64,000 bases of DNA, from positions 124,001 to 188,000 of the forward strand of contig CAIOHR010000242.1 in NCBI GenBank assembly GCA_903858115.1, in the 5' to 3' direction. The position numbers were made by a program, and so were the translations under genes. Each line of letters opens with the position of its first letter. Position 1 is the stretch's first letter. This document shows positions 45,133 to 53,871 of the stretch, piece by piece. Source of the DNA: an uncultured Pirellula sp. GTDB taxonomy: Bacteria > Planctomycetota > Planctomycetia > Pirellulales > Pirellulaceae. Under the pieces are notes generated by a model. That model saw nothing but the letters and a program-made list of their open reading frames with translations. It made no database searches and was not told where the DNA came from.

Positions 45133-46545
45133 ATGAGTGATCACAAGCCAAAGAAGACGATCGGGAACAGGCCCCCACGAGCGTTTGGCTGGATGGCAGA
45201 ATACTCCAACGAGCACAAGTTGTTGGAAGCGGCGAGAAAAGTTAGGGATTCTGGGTACACGGATACCGACGCCTTTACTCCGTTTCCTGTACACGGGATC
45301 GACGAAGCGTTGGGAATTAAACCGACCAAGCTACCGTTTATCGTTCTATGCTGTGGATTGACTGGCCTGTCTCTGGCATTGTTGATGCAATGGTGGATGA
45401 ACGGCGTTGATTACATGTACATCATTTCTGGGAAGCCGATGGGTATCACGCCCGCTTCGATTCCAGTTGCCTTTGAAATGACGATTTTGTTTTCAGCGTT
45501 TTCGACCTTCCTCGGGATGATCGCCCTGAATCAGTTGCCAAGGTTCAGTAATCCTGTCTTCACCAATCCGCGATTTGACCGAGCGACGGACGACAAGTTC
45601 TTCTTGTACGTCAACGCGAAGGATAAGTATTACAACCGAGAATCGGTCAAGGAACTGCTGGGTGGTACTCAGCTCGACTCACTAGATGAAGTCATTGAAG
45701 ATTCGACGCCCGACGCGTTGCCGAGACCGATTTGGTTGACAGCTTTGTTGGTCGTGCTGGCAGGTTTGATCCCAGCCATGATCATTTTGAATATGCGAAA
45801 TGGCTTTAGTACGGCTCCACGTTTCCATGTCTTTTTTGACATGGATTTCCAGCCAAAGAAAAAGGCTCAGCAGACGACAACGATTTTCGCGGATGGCAGG
45901 ACGATGCGTCCTCAAGTGGCTGGCACCGTCGCTCGCGGGCAACTCGATGAACAAGACTCGTTTTACTTGGGATATGATCCGAGCAAGCTTTCCGCGATAT
46001 CCAATACCGATGGCGTACGGCTCGTCGCCGCTCAAACGGATCCCAAGCCGCAGGATACCACGAAAGATGGAGGTGTGGTACCTAAACCGTCTGCTGCCGC
46101 ACCGGCAGTCGCAACTCCGGCACCAGCCTTGAATTTGCCTTGGATAAATGCATTGCCGATCGAAGCGAATGAAGAAAACATGAAACTGGGCGAAACAAAA
46201 TTCCAAACGTATTGTTCGGCTTGCCATGGCTATGCCGGTTACGGTGACGGCTTGGTTCATAAGCGTGCTGAAGCGTTGGCGCAGGGATATTGGATTCCTC
46301 CGACCTCGATGCACATTGATCGAGTCACTTCTCAGCCCGTGGGGCAAATTTTCCACACGATCACCAAAGGTCAGGGGAAGATGCCCGGATATGCAGCTTC
46401 CATGAATGCCAAAGAGCGGTGGGCTGTAGTGCTCTACGTGAAGGCGTTGCAACGGTCGCGAAATGCATCCGATAAAGACGTTCCAAACGATAAGATTTCG
46501 TCGATCGAAGACCTGACCCAAGCAAAAACTGAAGCCAAAAAGTAA
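45133..46545 (+). CDS. Fused ActD-ActE: DUF3341 membrane domain plus monohaem cytochrome c
   Basis: 470 residues. Residues 1-190 match ActD (DUF3341): FGWMAEYSNEHKLLEAARKV, DAFTPFPVHGIDEALGIKP, two membrane helices (LPFIVLCCGLTGLSLALLMQ; FEMTILFSAFSTFLGMIAL), and NPRFDRATDDKFFLYVNAKD. A further helix (LTALLVVLAGLIPAMIIL) leads into an ActE-type region with HVFFDMDFQPKKKAQQTTTI and DGRTMRPQVAGTVARG, and a cytochrome c domain with CSACHGYAG near residue 360 and a possible Met ligand in GKMPGYAAS. In Rhodothermus and Flavobacterium ActD and ActE are separate. The single stop-free frame is clear. The haem presumably exchanges electrons with the oxidase. Confidence 0.92.
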   Translation: MSDHKPKKTIGNRPPRAFGWMAEYSNEHKLLEAARKVRDSGYTDTDAFTPFPVHGIDEALGIKPTKLPFIVLCCGLTGLSLALLMQWWMNGVDYMYIISGKPMGITPASIPVAFEMTILFSAFSTFLGMIALNQLPRFSNPVFTNPRFDRATDDKFFLYVNAKDKYYNRESVKELLGGTQLDSLDEVIEDSTPDALPRPIWLTALLVVLAGLIPAMIILNMRNGFSTAPRFHVFFDMDFQPKKKAQQTTTIFADGRTMRPQVAGTVARGQLDEQDSFYLGYDPSKLSAISNTDGVRLVAAQTDPKPQDTTKDGGVVPKPSAAAPAVATPAPALNLPWINALPIEANEENMKLGETKFQTYCSACHGYAGYGDGLVHKRAEALAQGYWIPPTSMHIDRVTSQPVGQIFHTITKGQGKMPGYAASMNAKERWAVVLYVKALQRSRNASDKDVPNDKISSIEDLTQAKTEAKK

Positions 46546-46600
46546 TTAGAGACGATTGGCAGAGAACAAACCGCAGGCATTGAACTGAAAATCAATTAAC

Positions 46601-47845
46601 ATGAGTTTGAAATACGATAAAGAAACGATCGAATTGCCAAGCAACTGGAAGCAGCTTGCCCCGCTTCTTATTTGCGCTGGGTTGATATGTTTAGTGGTTG
46701 GTGCAGGGTTGTCGTTTATGGGAGGGAGATCCGAAGGAGGCGCTTCTCCTATGAAGTACCTCGTTCATTCGTATTTGGCGAACTTCATGTTCCTTTTTAC
46801 GTTTTCCCTAGGCGCATTGTTTTTCGTCCTGATTCAGTTTTTGACCCGGGCAGGATGGAGTTCCTCCATCCGTCGTATCGCTGAAATCATCATGGCTATA
46901 CTTCCATGGTCTGCCGTTCTGTTCCTGCCACTCGTCGTTTTGCTTTATACCCCAGAGGGAAGTGCGTTGTATGAATGGAATTCGCCGGCTGAAGAAATTC
47001 ACAACTCCATCATTCGGGACAAAACTGGCTATCTTGAAAAAGGTTTTTTCACAGTTAGAACGTTTTTGTACTTCGGCTTATTGACCGGAATGGCTCTTTG
47101 GTATTTTTCGAAGAGTCGACAGCAAGATGAAACGGGCGATGTGGAGCTGTCCCTTGCAAGGCAGAAGTGGGCAGGGCCATTGATTATGGTTTTCTCATTG
47201 ACTGTAACCTTTGCCATTTTCGACTGGGTGATGAGCATCGATGCCGATTGGTATAGCACCATTTTTGGCGTGTACGTCTTTTCGGCGAGCATGATGGCAT
47301 TCTTCGCCATGATGGTGGTGATCAACATGAGCTTGCAGAATGCTGGCAAGATGAAAAATTTGGTCACAGTGGAGCATTACCACGACATGGGTAAGTTCAT
47401 GTTCGGGTTCGTCATGTTCTGGTCTTATATTGCATTCTCCCAGTTGGTCTTGATTTGGTATGCCAACATTCCAGAAGAAACCAATTGGTTCCGCTTCCGA
47501 CTGGAGGGAGGTTGGGCGTACTATTCCTACAGCCTGATTTTCTTGCACTTCGCGATCCCATTTCTTGGTTTAATGAGTCGGCATGTTCGTCGAAACAGGA
47601 CTGCCTTGTTCTTCTGGGCTTGCTGGTTGATTGCGGTTCATTGGATGGACATGACTTTCCTGATTATGCCGAATGTCCCTGGTGGATTCCCTTTCATTCC
47701 GATGTTGGGACATCTTCTCGGGGGTGTGGGAATGCTCTGTGTTTTTGCTGCTTTGTTTATTGTGCGGTCTTCTGGAGTCCCATTGGTTGCTATGCGTGAC
47801 CCACGGTTGCCCGAAGCGTTAACTTACACCAATCCACTACTTTAG
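46601..47845 (+). CDS. actF: Alternative complex III subunit ActF, membrane subunit
   Basis: 414 residues, about ten membrane helices of the same NrfD-like type as ActC. Features: LAPLLICAGLICLVVGAGLSF, NFMFLFTFSLGALFFVLIQFLTRAGW, WSAVLFLPLVVLLY, WAGPLIMVFSLTVTFAIFDWVMSIDADWYSTIFGVYVFSAS, HYHDMGKFMFGFVMFWSYIAFSQ, NIPEETNWFRFR, and HWMDMTFLIMP. The SLDADWYSTIFGVY-type motif is diagnostic of ActF. Follows the ActDE fusion by 55 bp. A small membrane protein gene begins 13 bp after its stop. Confidence 0.95.
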   Translation: MSLKYDKETIELPSNWKQLAPLLICAGLICLVVGAGLSFMGGRSEGGASPMKYLVHSYLANFMFLFTFSLGALFFVLIQFLTRAGWSSSIRRIAEIIMAILPWSAVLFLPLVVLLYTPEGSALYEWNSPAEEIHNSIIRDKTGYLEKGFFTVRTFLYFGLLTGMALWYFSKSRQQDETGDVELSLARQKWAGPLIMVFSLTVTFAIFDWVMSIDADWYSTIFGVYVFSASMMAFFAMMVVINMSLQNAGKMKNLVTVEHYHDMGKFMFGFVMFWSYIAFSQLVLIWYANIPEETNWFRFRLEGGWAYYSYSLIFLHFAIPFLGLMSRHVRRNRTALFFWACWLIAVHWMDMTFLIMPNVPGGFPFIPMLGHLLGGVGMLCVFAALFIVRSSGVPLVAMRDPRLPEALTYTNPLL

Positions 47846-47858
47846 TTCATTATTGATC

Positions 47859-48179
47859 ATGGCACGTTACGACGACCTCAATACCAACATGATTGCCTAC
47901 GGTACTGTGTTGAGCATAGTAGTGTTGGTGATTGTTCTCCAGGGAACGCAGGCACTTACCTACAGCATGGTGCACTACGAAGATGTCAGAAAAGACAGCA
48001 AAAAGTCTGATACCGCCGCGAAAGTAAAGAGTGATCAGATTGCCACGCTTGACGGGTACAAAAGAGTGTCGGTGGCGGATGAAAAATCAGACACTCCGGG
48101 CGCGACCAAAAGCGTTCTCATGATTCCTATCGAAGAGGCAAAAAAGTTGGTTTTGCAAGATTTTTCAGGCAAAAAGTAG
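47859..48179 (+). CDS. Small single-pass membrane protein in the respiratory operon
   Basis: 106 residues from ATG 47859 (MARYDDLNTNMIAYGTVLSI). One membrane helix about 11-34 (MIAYGTVLSIVVLVIVLQGTQALTY-type), then a polar, lysine-rich domain (HYEDVRKDSKKSDTAAKVKSD, MIPIEEAKKLVLQDFSGKK). It lies 13 bp after actF and 12 bp before the SCO gene, so it is part of the operon. No family recognised. It may be an accessory subunit such as the small ActG/ActH-like proteins reported near ACIII, or an assembly factor (inference). Confidence 0.8.
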   Translation: MARYDDLNTNMIAYGTVLSIVVLVIVLQGTQALTYSMVHYEDVRKDSKKSDTAAKVKSDQIATLDGYKRVSVADEKSDTPGATKSVLMIPIEEAKKLVLQDFSGKK

Positions 48180-48191
48180 GCTTGATCGGGT

Positions 48192-49118
48192 ATGTCGTAT
48201 TCAACAACACCATCCATTACGTTCGCAATAGTGCGGTATGCTGTGCTATTTTGCTGCATTGGTGGGGGTGTTCGGGCAGACGACCGTATTCCGGCGAGAT
48301 TGGCAGGGGTTGGTATCGATGAACACTTGGATGCCGATCTACCTCTGAATGTGAAGTTCCAGACAGAAAATGGAACTGCGGTAACGTTTGGAGACCTTCT
48401 CAGCGACAAACGACCGATACTGCTGACTCTCAATTACAGCAATTGTCCTGGACTTTGCGTGGCCCAGTTGAATGGTTTGACTCGCGGAATCAATGAGGTC
48501 AGTTCGCTCCGGTTGGGAAAAGACTTCAAAATGGTGTCCTTAAGTATCGACCCGACGGATTCGATCAAGAAAGCCGCCGCGACCAAGGCTAGGTACGCTG
48601 ACGATCTGGAGCGTAAGCATTCTATTGACGGTTGGCATTTCCTTACCGGTACCGAAGAGAACATTTTGACAATCGCCAAAGCGGTAGGCTTTAACTACAC
48701 CTACGACGCGAAACACAACCAGTACAATCATTCGGCAGCGGCTATTTTGATCTCACCCAAGGGTCGAATCACGCGGTATTTGTACGAGATTGGATTCACC
48801 GGCGAAACGCTTAAGATGGCTTTGGTAGAAGCCGGAGAGGGTAAGATCGGGTCGTCCTTGGACGCATTTGTGCTTTGGTGCTCACACTACGACGCGAATG
48901 AAAATCGCTATTCTGCAAGTGCTAGACTGTTATTGTCGATTTGCGCTGGCGGTTTCGTGACGGTGGGATTGATCGGATTGCTACCCTTTTGGATATCGAA
49001 TCGGAAGTGGAATCGAGATCAACAGCAAAGCACAATTTCGGGAAATTCGACACTCCCGCCTGACAGCAAAGATCGGACAGGGCTCAACGAGACAATTGGC
49101 CACGCTTCCGATACCTGA
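48192..49118 (+). CDS. SCO1/SenC/PrrC copper chaperone
   Basis: 308 residues. N-terminal hydrophobic segment about 8-27 (signal or anchor), thioredoxin-like SCO domain with the copper-binding C85-x3-C89 in NYSNCPGLC and H180 in QYNHSAAAILI, plus MVSLSIDPTDS. A C-terminal membrane helix about 237-262 (LLLSICAGGFVTVGLIGLLPFW) and a polar tail follow, as in many SCO proteins of this operon type. It delivers or reduces copper for the CuA site of CoxB, the gene directly downstream. All metal ligands are present. Confidence 0.94.
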   Translation: MSYSTTPSITFAIVRYAVLFCCIGGGVRADDRIPARLAGVGIDEHLDADLPLNVKFQTENGTAVTFGDLLSDKRPILLTLNYSNCPGLCVAQLNGLTRGINEVSSLRLGKDFKMVSLSIDPTDSIKKAAATKARYADDLERKHSIDGWHFLTGTEENILTIAKAVGFNYTYDAKHNQYNHSAAAILISPKGRITRYLYEIGFTGETLKMALVEAGEGKIGSSLDAFVLWCSHYDANENRYSASARLLLSICAGGFVTVGLIGLLPFWISNRKWNRDQQQSTISGNSTLPPDSKDRTGLNETIGHASDT

Positions 49119-49183
49119 GAAACAGTTATACTGAAGAACACAATACGGCTCGAGCCGCATACTTTTAAATCGTAAAAACCCAA

Positions 49184-50170
49184 ATGAAATCCGCAATTTT
49201 AGCTGATATCTCCGAAGGATTCTGGTTTCCTCCAGCAGCATCGACGTTCGCCAAGCAGGTCGATTTCCTGTACTACGCGATCCTTTGGATCAGTATCATT
49301 TTCTTCATTCCGATCGTCGTGGCGATGATTTATTTCATGGTCAAGTACCGGCAGCGGCCTGGGTACAAGGGATCTCCTGAGGCTTTGCACAATACGCCTC
49401 TGGAAATCACTTGGACAGTCGTACCGTCCTTCATCGCGATTTGGATTTTCTGGGAGGGTGCGGTTGGATACTTGGATATGGTCATTGTTCCCGATGACAC
49501 AGTTGACGTTGCTGTTTATGCTGCAAAGTGGAATTGGAACTTCAAGTACAAAGAAAACGGTGCGGAAAGTCCAGTTCTTTACCTGCCGGTCAAAAAGGAC
49601 ATCAAGCTGACAATGCAGTCGAAAGACGTGCTCCACAGTTTCTTTATCCCTGCGTTTCGAGCGAAGCGCGACGTGGTTCCAGGCCGGTATCACTACCTTT
49701 GGTTCCACCCGACGCGGGAAGGGGTGTTTGATCTTTTCTGTACGGAGTATTGCGGTGACAATCACAGCACGATGATCACCAAAGTTGAAGTATTGTCGGA
49801 GGAAAAGTACAAGCTCAAACTGGCTGAATTGGTCAAGGAGCCTGAAGACATTGTGGAGCGTGGTAAGTGGTTGTACGAAAGAAAAGCATGCAAAGGCTGC
49901 CACTACGCCGGCACAGAAGGAGCCAAGGGACCGGGTCCGACTTATAATGGTTCTTGGGGCAAGAAAGTTCCGTTGGCTAATGGGACGGAGGTGACATTCG
50001 ATGAAAACTACGTCAAGACCTCTATTTTGAATCCAATGGAAGCAGCTCGAAAGGGGTATGAAACCGCCTCGGCAATGCCTTCATATAAAGGGCAGCTTAA
50101 GGACGACCAGATAGATGCTTTGATTGCTTTCATCAGATCCTTGGAATCAAGTCCTGTAAGTTCGAAGTAG
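49184..50170 (+). CDS. coxB: Cytochrome c oxidase subunit II with haem c domain (caa3 type)
   Basis: 328 residues. Two membrane helices (28-53 and about 73-97), then the CuA cupredoxin domain with H151 (DVLHSFFIP), C186, C190 (CTEYC), H194 and M197 (GDNHSTM), all ligands present. From about 225 a class I cytochrome c domain is fused, with haem site C236-x2-C239-H240 (CKGCH) and distal Met in SAMPSYKG near 299. The fusion makes the enzyme caa3 type: electrons from the Act complex enter the haem c and pass to CuA. No signal peptide beyond the first helix. Placed between SCO and coxA. Confidence 0.96.
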   Translation: MKSAILADISEGFWFPPAASTFAKQVDFLYYAILWISIIFFIPIVVAMIYFMVKYRQRPGYKGSPEALHNTPLEITWTVVPSFIAIWIFWEGAVGYLDMVIVPDDTVDVAVYAAKWNWNFKYKENGAESPVLYLPVKKDIKLTMQSKDVLHSFFIPAFRAKRDVVPGRYHYLWFHPTREGVFDLFCTEYCGDNHSTMITKVEVLSEEKYKLKLAELVKEPEDIVERGKWLYERKACKGCHYAGTEGAKGPGPTYNGSWGKKVPLANGTEVTFDENYVKTSILNPMEAARKGYETASAMPSYKGQLKDDQIDALIAFIRSLESSPVSSK

Positions 50171-50227
50171 CACTGATACATCCACAACAATACAAGTCGA
50201 TTCATTCAAAACAATAGGGTATAAATC

Positions 50228-51910
50228 ATGAGTGCCGTTATAAGTCCGATGACAACACCTGTTGCATCGCCGGACAAGTCTCCTGAGCATCACTACCTAA
50301 ATCACTCATCTGGCTTTTTGAGTTGGGCGTTGACGCTCGATCACAAGCGAATCGGGATGATGTATCTCGCAGGGATTTTGTTTTCGTTCTTCCTTGGAGG
50401 AATTTTCGCTCTTGCGATCCGGATTCACTTATGGAATCCGAATTTGGATCCTGAAGCGGCGTGGTTGTCGAACGCGACCTATAATCGGGTCTTCACACTG
50501 CACGGCGCGATTATGGTCTTCCTATTCATCATTCCTAGCGTTCCAGCCGCGTTGGGGAATTTTTTGCTTCCGATCATGCTTGGAACAAAGGACGTCGCGT
50601 TCCCACGTTTGAATTTGGGAAGTTTCTATTTGTGGGTTACAGGATTGTTGTTCTTTACTTACACACTTTTTTCCTCTGGAATTGATACCGGTTGGACTTT
50701 CTACACGCCTTATAGCATTGAGTCAAAGAGCGCTGTCGAAGCAGCAACCTTAGGGGTTTTTATTCTCGGATTTAGTTCGATCTTCACCGGGTTGAATTTC
50801 ATAGTGACGATCAACACAATGCGTCCGCCCGGAATGACATGGTTCAAGATGCCATTGTTTCTTTGGGCCGTCTATGCAACATCGATCATTCAAGTTTTAG
50901 CGACGCCCGTTCTGGGCATTACCGTTCTATTGCTAGCCTTGGAACGATTTATTGGTATTGGAATTTTCGACCCAGCCCTCAACGGAGACCCAGTTACGTT
51001 TCAGCACTTTTTCTGGTTTTACTCGCACCCTGCTGTTTACATTATGATCCTTCCCGCGATGGGGATCATCAGCGAGTTGATGAGTGTCCACAGTCACAAA
51101 GGGATCTTCGGCTACCGGATGATCGCTTACAGTTCGATCGCTATCGCATTGTTCGGGTTCTTGGTCTGGGGGCATCACATGTTTACCTCAGGAATGGCGG
51201 ACGTCACGACCATTGTCTTTAGTGCGCTCACGTTTACAGTTTCGATCCCATCCGCGATTAAGGTTTTCAACTGGTTGGGAACGATGTACCAAGGTACTGT
51301 CGCTCTGAACACACCGATGATTTACGCTCTAGCGTTCATCTTCTTGTTCACAATTGGCGGTCTGACGGGGCTATTCCTCGGAGCTTTGTCAACCGATATG
51401 CACTTGCATGACACTTATTTCGTAGTGGCTCACTTCCACTATGTGATGATGGGTGGAACATTGGTCGCGTTCCTCGGCGGTCTGTTCCATTGGTGGCCTA
51501 AGATGACAGGGAAGATGTTTAACGATACCGCTGGGATTTTTTCTGCAGCCATTGTATTCGTCGGGTTCAATTTAACCTTCCTGCCTCAGTTCGTCCTTGG
51601 AACGCGCGGGATGCCTCGAAGATATGCTTCCTATGTACAAGAGTTTCAACAGCTGCATCAACTGTCGACAATCGGGGCGATGACCTTAGGACTAGGGTTG
51701 TTGGTAGCAGGGTTAGTGCTGCTACATTCTTTGTTCTACGGCAAGAAAGCTCCTATGAATCCGTGGGGTGGAGCAACACTGGAATGGGAGTGTTCATCCC
51801 CGCCACCTCACGATAACTTTAGTACTCCGCCCACCGTTGGCGATCCCTACGATTTCACGACCGTGGAATACGACGGGAAAACAGGAAGCTATTTCAAAAA
51901 GAAGAAGTAG
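50228..51910 (+). CDS. coxA: Cytochrome c oxidase subunit I, A2-type
   Basis: 560 residues, about 12 membrane helices. Haem a ligand in [15 protein letters not shown]; CuB ligands in [15 protein letters not shown] (about 262-276) and the later HHMFTSG; haem a3/a ligands in [14 protein letters not shown]. The His-Tyr crosslink pair is present in HPAVY. The D-channel glutamate of A1 enzymes (HPEVY) is absent and the region reads YSHPAV, the hallmark of the A2 family (as in Rhodothermus and Thermus caa3). Proton-pumping O2 reduction in the cytoplasmic membrane. C-terminal tail ends in YFKKKK. Confidence 0.97.
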   Translation: MSAVISPMTTPVASPDKSPEHHYLNHSSGFLSWALTLDHKRIGMMYLAGILFSFFLGGIFALAIRIHLWNPNLDPEAAWLSNATYNRVFTLHGAIMVFLFIIPSVPAALGNFLLPIMLGTKDVAFPRLNLGSFYLWVTGLLFFTYTLFSSGIDTGWTFYTPYSIESKSAVEAATLGVFILGFSSIFTGLNFIVTINTMRPPGMTWFKMPLFLWAVYATSIIQVLATPVLGITVLLLALERFIGIGIFDPALNGDPVTFQHFFWFYSHPAVYIMILPAMGIISELMSVHSHKGIFGYRMIAYSSIAIALFGFLVWGHHMFTSGMADVTTIVFSALTFTVSIPSAIKVFNWLGTMYQGTVALNTPMIYALAFIFLFTIGGLTGLFLGALSTDMHLHDTYFVVAHFHYVMMGGTLVAFLGGLFHWWPKMTGKMFNDTAGIFSAAIVFVGFNLTFLPQFVLGTRGMPRRYASYVQEFQQLHQLSTIGAMTLGLGLLVAGLVLLHSLFYGKKAPMNPWGGATLEWECSSPPPHDNFSTPPTVGDPYDFTTVEYDGKTGSYFKKKK

Positions 51911-52006
51911 CCAGGCTGTTTCGGCTCAAAGAATCCGAAACGAATCATGAAGATCGAGTCGCCCCGTGAACAGGGGCGACATCCATTTACCAAATTCCAG
52001 AAAACG

Positions 52007-53101
52007 ATGACAGAAGTAGCAGCACACGCAGATGGACATGGTCATGATCATCACGATCATCCGTCCTGGTTGGCACATCACTTTGATGATGCCGAACAAC
52101 AGTACGATTCCGGCAAGCTAGGGATGTGGCTATTCCTGGTAACGGAAGTACTGTTTTTCTCAGGGATGTTTTGTGCTTACGTTTTGTATCGCAACAGAAA
52201 TCCAGAAGTGTTCGAGTTTTGCAGTTCGTTTTTGAACGAAAAGCTTGGAGCGATCAATACTGGTGTTCTGCTATTTAGTTCGCTGACAATGGCTTGGGCT
52301 GTTCGTGCATCGCAATTGAAACAGACGAAGATCCTTGTAGGGATGTTGGGAGCGACCTTGGGTTGTGCTGCAATGTTTCTAGGGGTGAAGTCCGTTGAAT
52401 ACAGTCACAAGTGGAGCATAGGATTACTGCCTGGCAGGTTTTATGTGGCGCAACTGGAAAACGCTCCTCATCCCGAGACGAATTACTTGCAAATGCTTTG
52501 TGTGATTCCAGCAATCTTGACTGCTGCGTTTCTTCTTTACTACGTCTATTCTTTGGTGATAGCGAGTAAGTTCCATCAACGGGTCTCAGGACCTCTTTTG
52601 GTGTCAGGTTTGTGTTTCTTTGCCGGTGTCGGGCTTGGTAATGTCCTCGAGGGTGGAGAGCATCATGATGACCATGCTGCTGGCAGTCATGCACACGATG
52701 ATGCTCATGGTCATGACCATGCAGATCATGCAGCAGAGGGCGCTGCAACCGCTGAGAAGGCAACGGAAAAAACTGCTGAAGAGGGGATATCCTTCGTAAA
52801 GACGGGTGGCGGTCCTGTCAACGATGTGCTTGTCACCAAGGAGGAGGAAGGAATTCCAAATTCGAAAGTCAATAACCAGGGAATGGCGGGGTTGTTTTTT
52901 AGTATTTATTATTGCATGACTGGTGTGCACGCAGTCCACATCATCGGTGGAATGGTGGTGATTACGTGGTTGATCGTAAAGGCTTCGCGGGAAGAATTCC
53001 ATTCGCAATATTTTGGGCCGGTCGACAACGTGGGACTTTATTGGCACTTGGTTGACTTCATTTGGATTTATTTGTTTCCTCTCCTTTATCTGATCACTTA
53101 G
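52007..53101 (+). CDS. coxC: Cytochrome c oxidase subunit III with His-rich insertion
   Basis: 364 residues from ATG 52007 (MTEVAAHADGHGHDHHDHPS); an ATG at 51947 would add 20 residues. Membrane helices match subunit III: GMWLFLVTEVLFFSGMFCAYV, NTGVLLFSSLTMAWAVRAS, LVGMLGATLGCAAMFLG, the later LFFSIYYCMTGVHAVHIIGGM and VGLYWHLVDFIWIYLFPLLY. Between helices there is a roughly 90-residue insertion rich in His, Asp and Ala (HHDDHAAGSHAHDDAHGHDH, then GAATAEKATEKTAEEG). Subunit III normally lacks this. The N-terminus is His-rich too. The insertion may bind Cu or Zn, or be a flexible spacer. Confidence 0.95.
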   Translation: MTEVAAHADGHGHDHHDHPSWLAHHFDDAEQQYDSGKLGMWLFLVTEVLFFSGMFCAYVLYRNRNPEVFEFCSSFLNEKLGAINTGVLLFSSLTMAWAVRASQLKQTKILVGMLGATLGCAAMFLGVKSVEYSHKWSIGLLPGRFYVAQLENAPHPETNYLQMLCVIPAILTAAFLLYYVYSLVIASKFHQRVSGPLLVSGLCFFAGVGLGNVLEGGEHHDDHAAGSHAHDDAHGHDHADHAAEGAATAEKATEKTAEEGISFVKTGGGPVNDVLVTKEEEGIPNSKVNNQGMAGLFFSIYYCMTGVHAVHIIGGMVVITWLIVKASREEFHSQYFGPVDNVGLYWHLVDFIWIYLFPLLYLIT

Positions 53102-53159
53102 CACCAGCTCGGTTGTTTCCATTAGATCTCGTTTTCACAATTCACTGAACAAAAATAGT

Positions 53160-53579
53160 ATGGCAGACACCCATTCACACACGGCAGATACTCATTCCGG
53201 CGACCATGGGCACGGCCACTCAGGATTCTCGCATCCCATGCCAATATGGATGCTGTTGACGGTGTTCTTTGCCTTATTAGGGCTGACCTTTCTGACCGTG
53301 TTCCAGGCGCAGTTTGATTTAGGGAATATGGAAATTGTTCTTTCATTATTGATCGCCACGGTCAAGGCCGGGCTGGTGATTGCGTTCTTCATGCACTTGC
53401 TTTGGGACAAGCCGTTGAATGCGATCGCGATTCTAAGTAGCCTAATATTCGTGTCGTTGTTCCTAGGTTTCACTCTGATGGATGCCCAGGGGTACCATGA
53501 ACGATTGATTATGGATCCGAACGGTGACTTGCTAGAGCGTTCTCAGCCAAAGGGCTCGCTCGTCAAGAAAAGCGAATAG
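53160..53579 (+). CDS. coxD: Cytochrome c oxidase subunit IV
   Basis: 139 residues. His-rich N-terminus (HSHTADTHSGDHGHGHSGFS) followed by three membrane helices of the prokaryotic subunit IV (COX4_pro) type: MPIWMLLTVFFALLGLTFLT, MEIVLSLLIATVKAGLVIAFFMHLLWD (the diagnostic VKAxLVxxFFMHL) and AIAILSSLIFVSLFLGFTLMD. Last gene of the respiratory operon, 58 bp after coxC; nothing clearly operon-linked follows. Confidence 0.94.
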   Translation: MADTHSHTADTHSGDHGHGHSGFSHPMPIWMLLTVFFALLGLTFLTVFQAQFDLGNMEIVLSLLIATVKAGLVIAFFMHLLWDKPLNAIAILSSLIFVSLFLGFTLMDAQGYHERLIMDPNGDLLERSQPKGSLVKKSE

Positions 53580-53871
53580 ACTAGAAGCTTCCAGCATCGA
53601 ATTTGTGTCGGTTCTTCAAATCGCTAGTTGAGTCATATGACAGGAATGTCAAAGATCTTCGATGTGCGTTCTTTGTTCCTTTTCGGAAGTCGACACTTCG
53701 AAGCAACATGATCTGATCCAAAGCAATAGCTTTGGTTTGCTTGTGTGGTCAGGCGCCGAGCAACTTCTCGCCACCCCACTTGCTTCGAATCAAATTCCCA
53801 GAACCATTGGGTTATGCCTTAGTCCGATTACATGGATCGGAAGAAAACGTAGAACGGCAGATTGGAGCAAT

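Noticed and set aside
45682..46521. 279-codon minus-strand open frame opposite the ActDE fusion
   Set aside because: Antisense shadow; basic, Cys/Arg-rich composition without domains.
49199..49903. 234-codon minus-strand open frame opposite coxB
   Set aside because: Antisense shadow of a gene with complete CuA and haem ligands.
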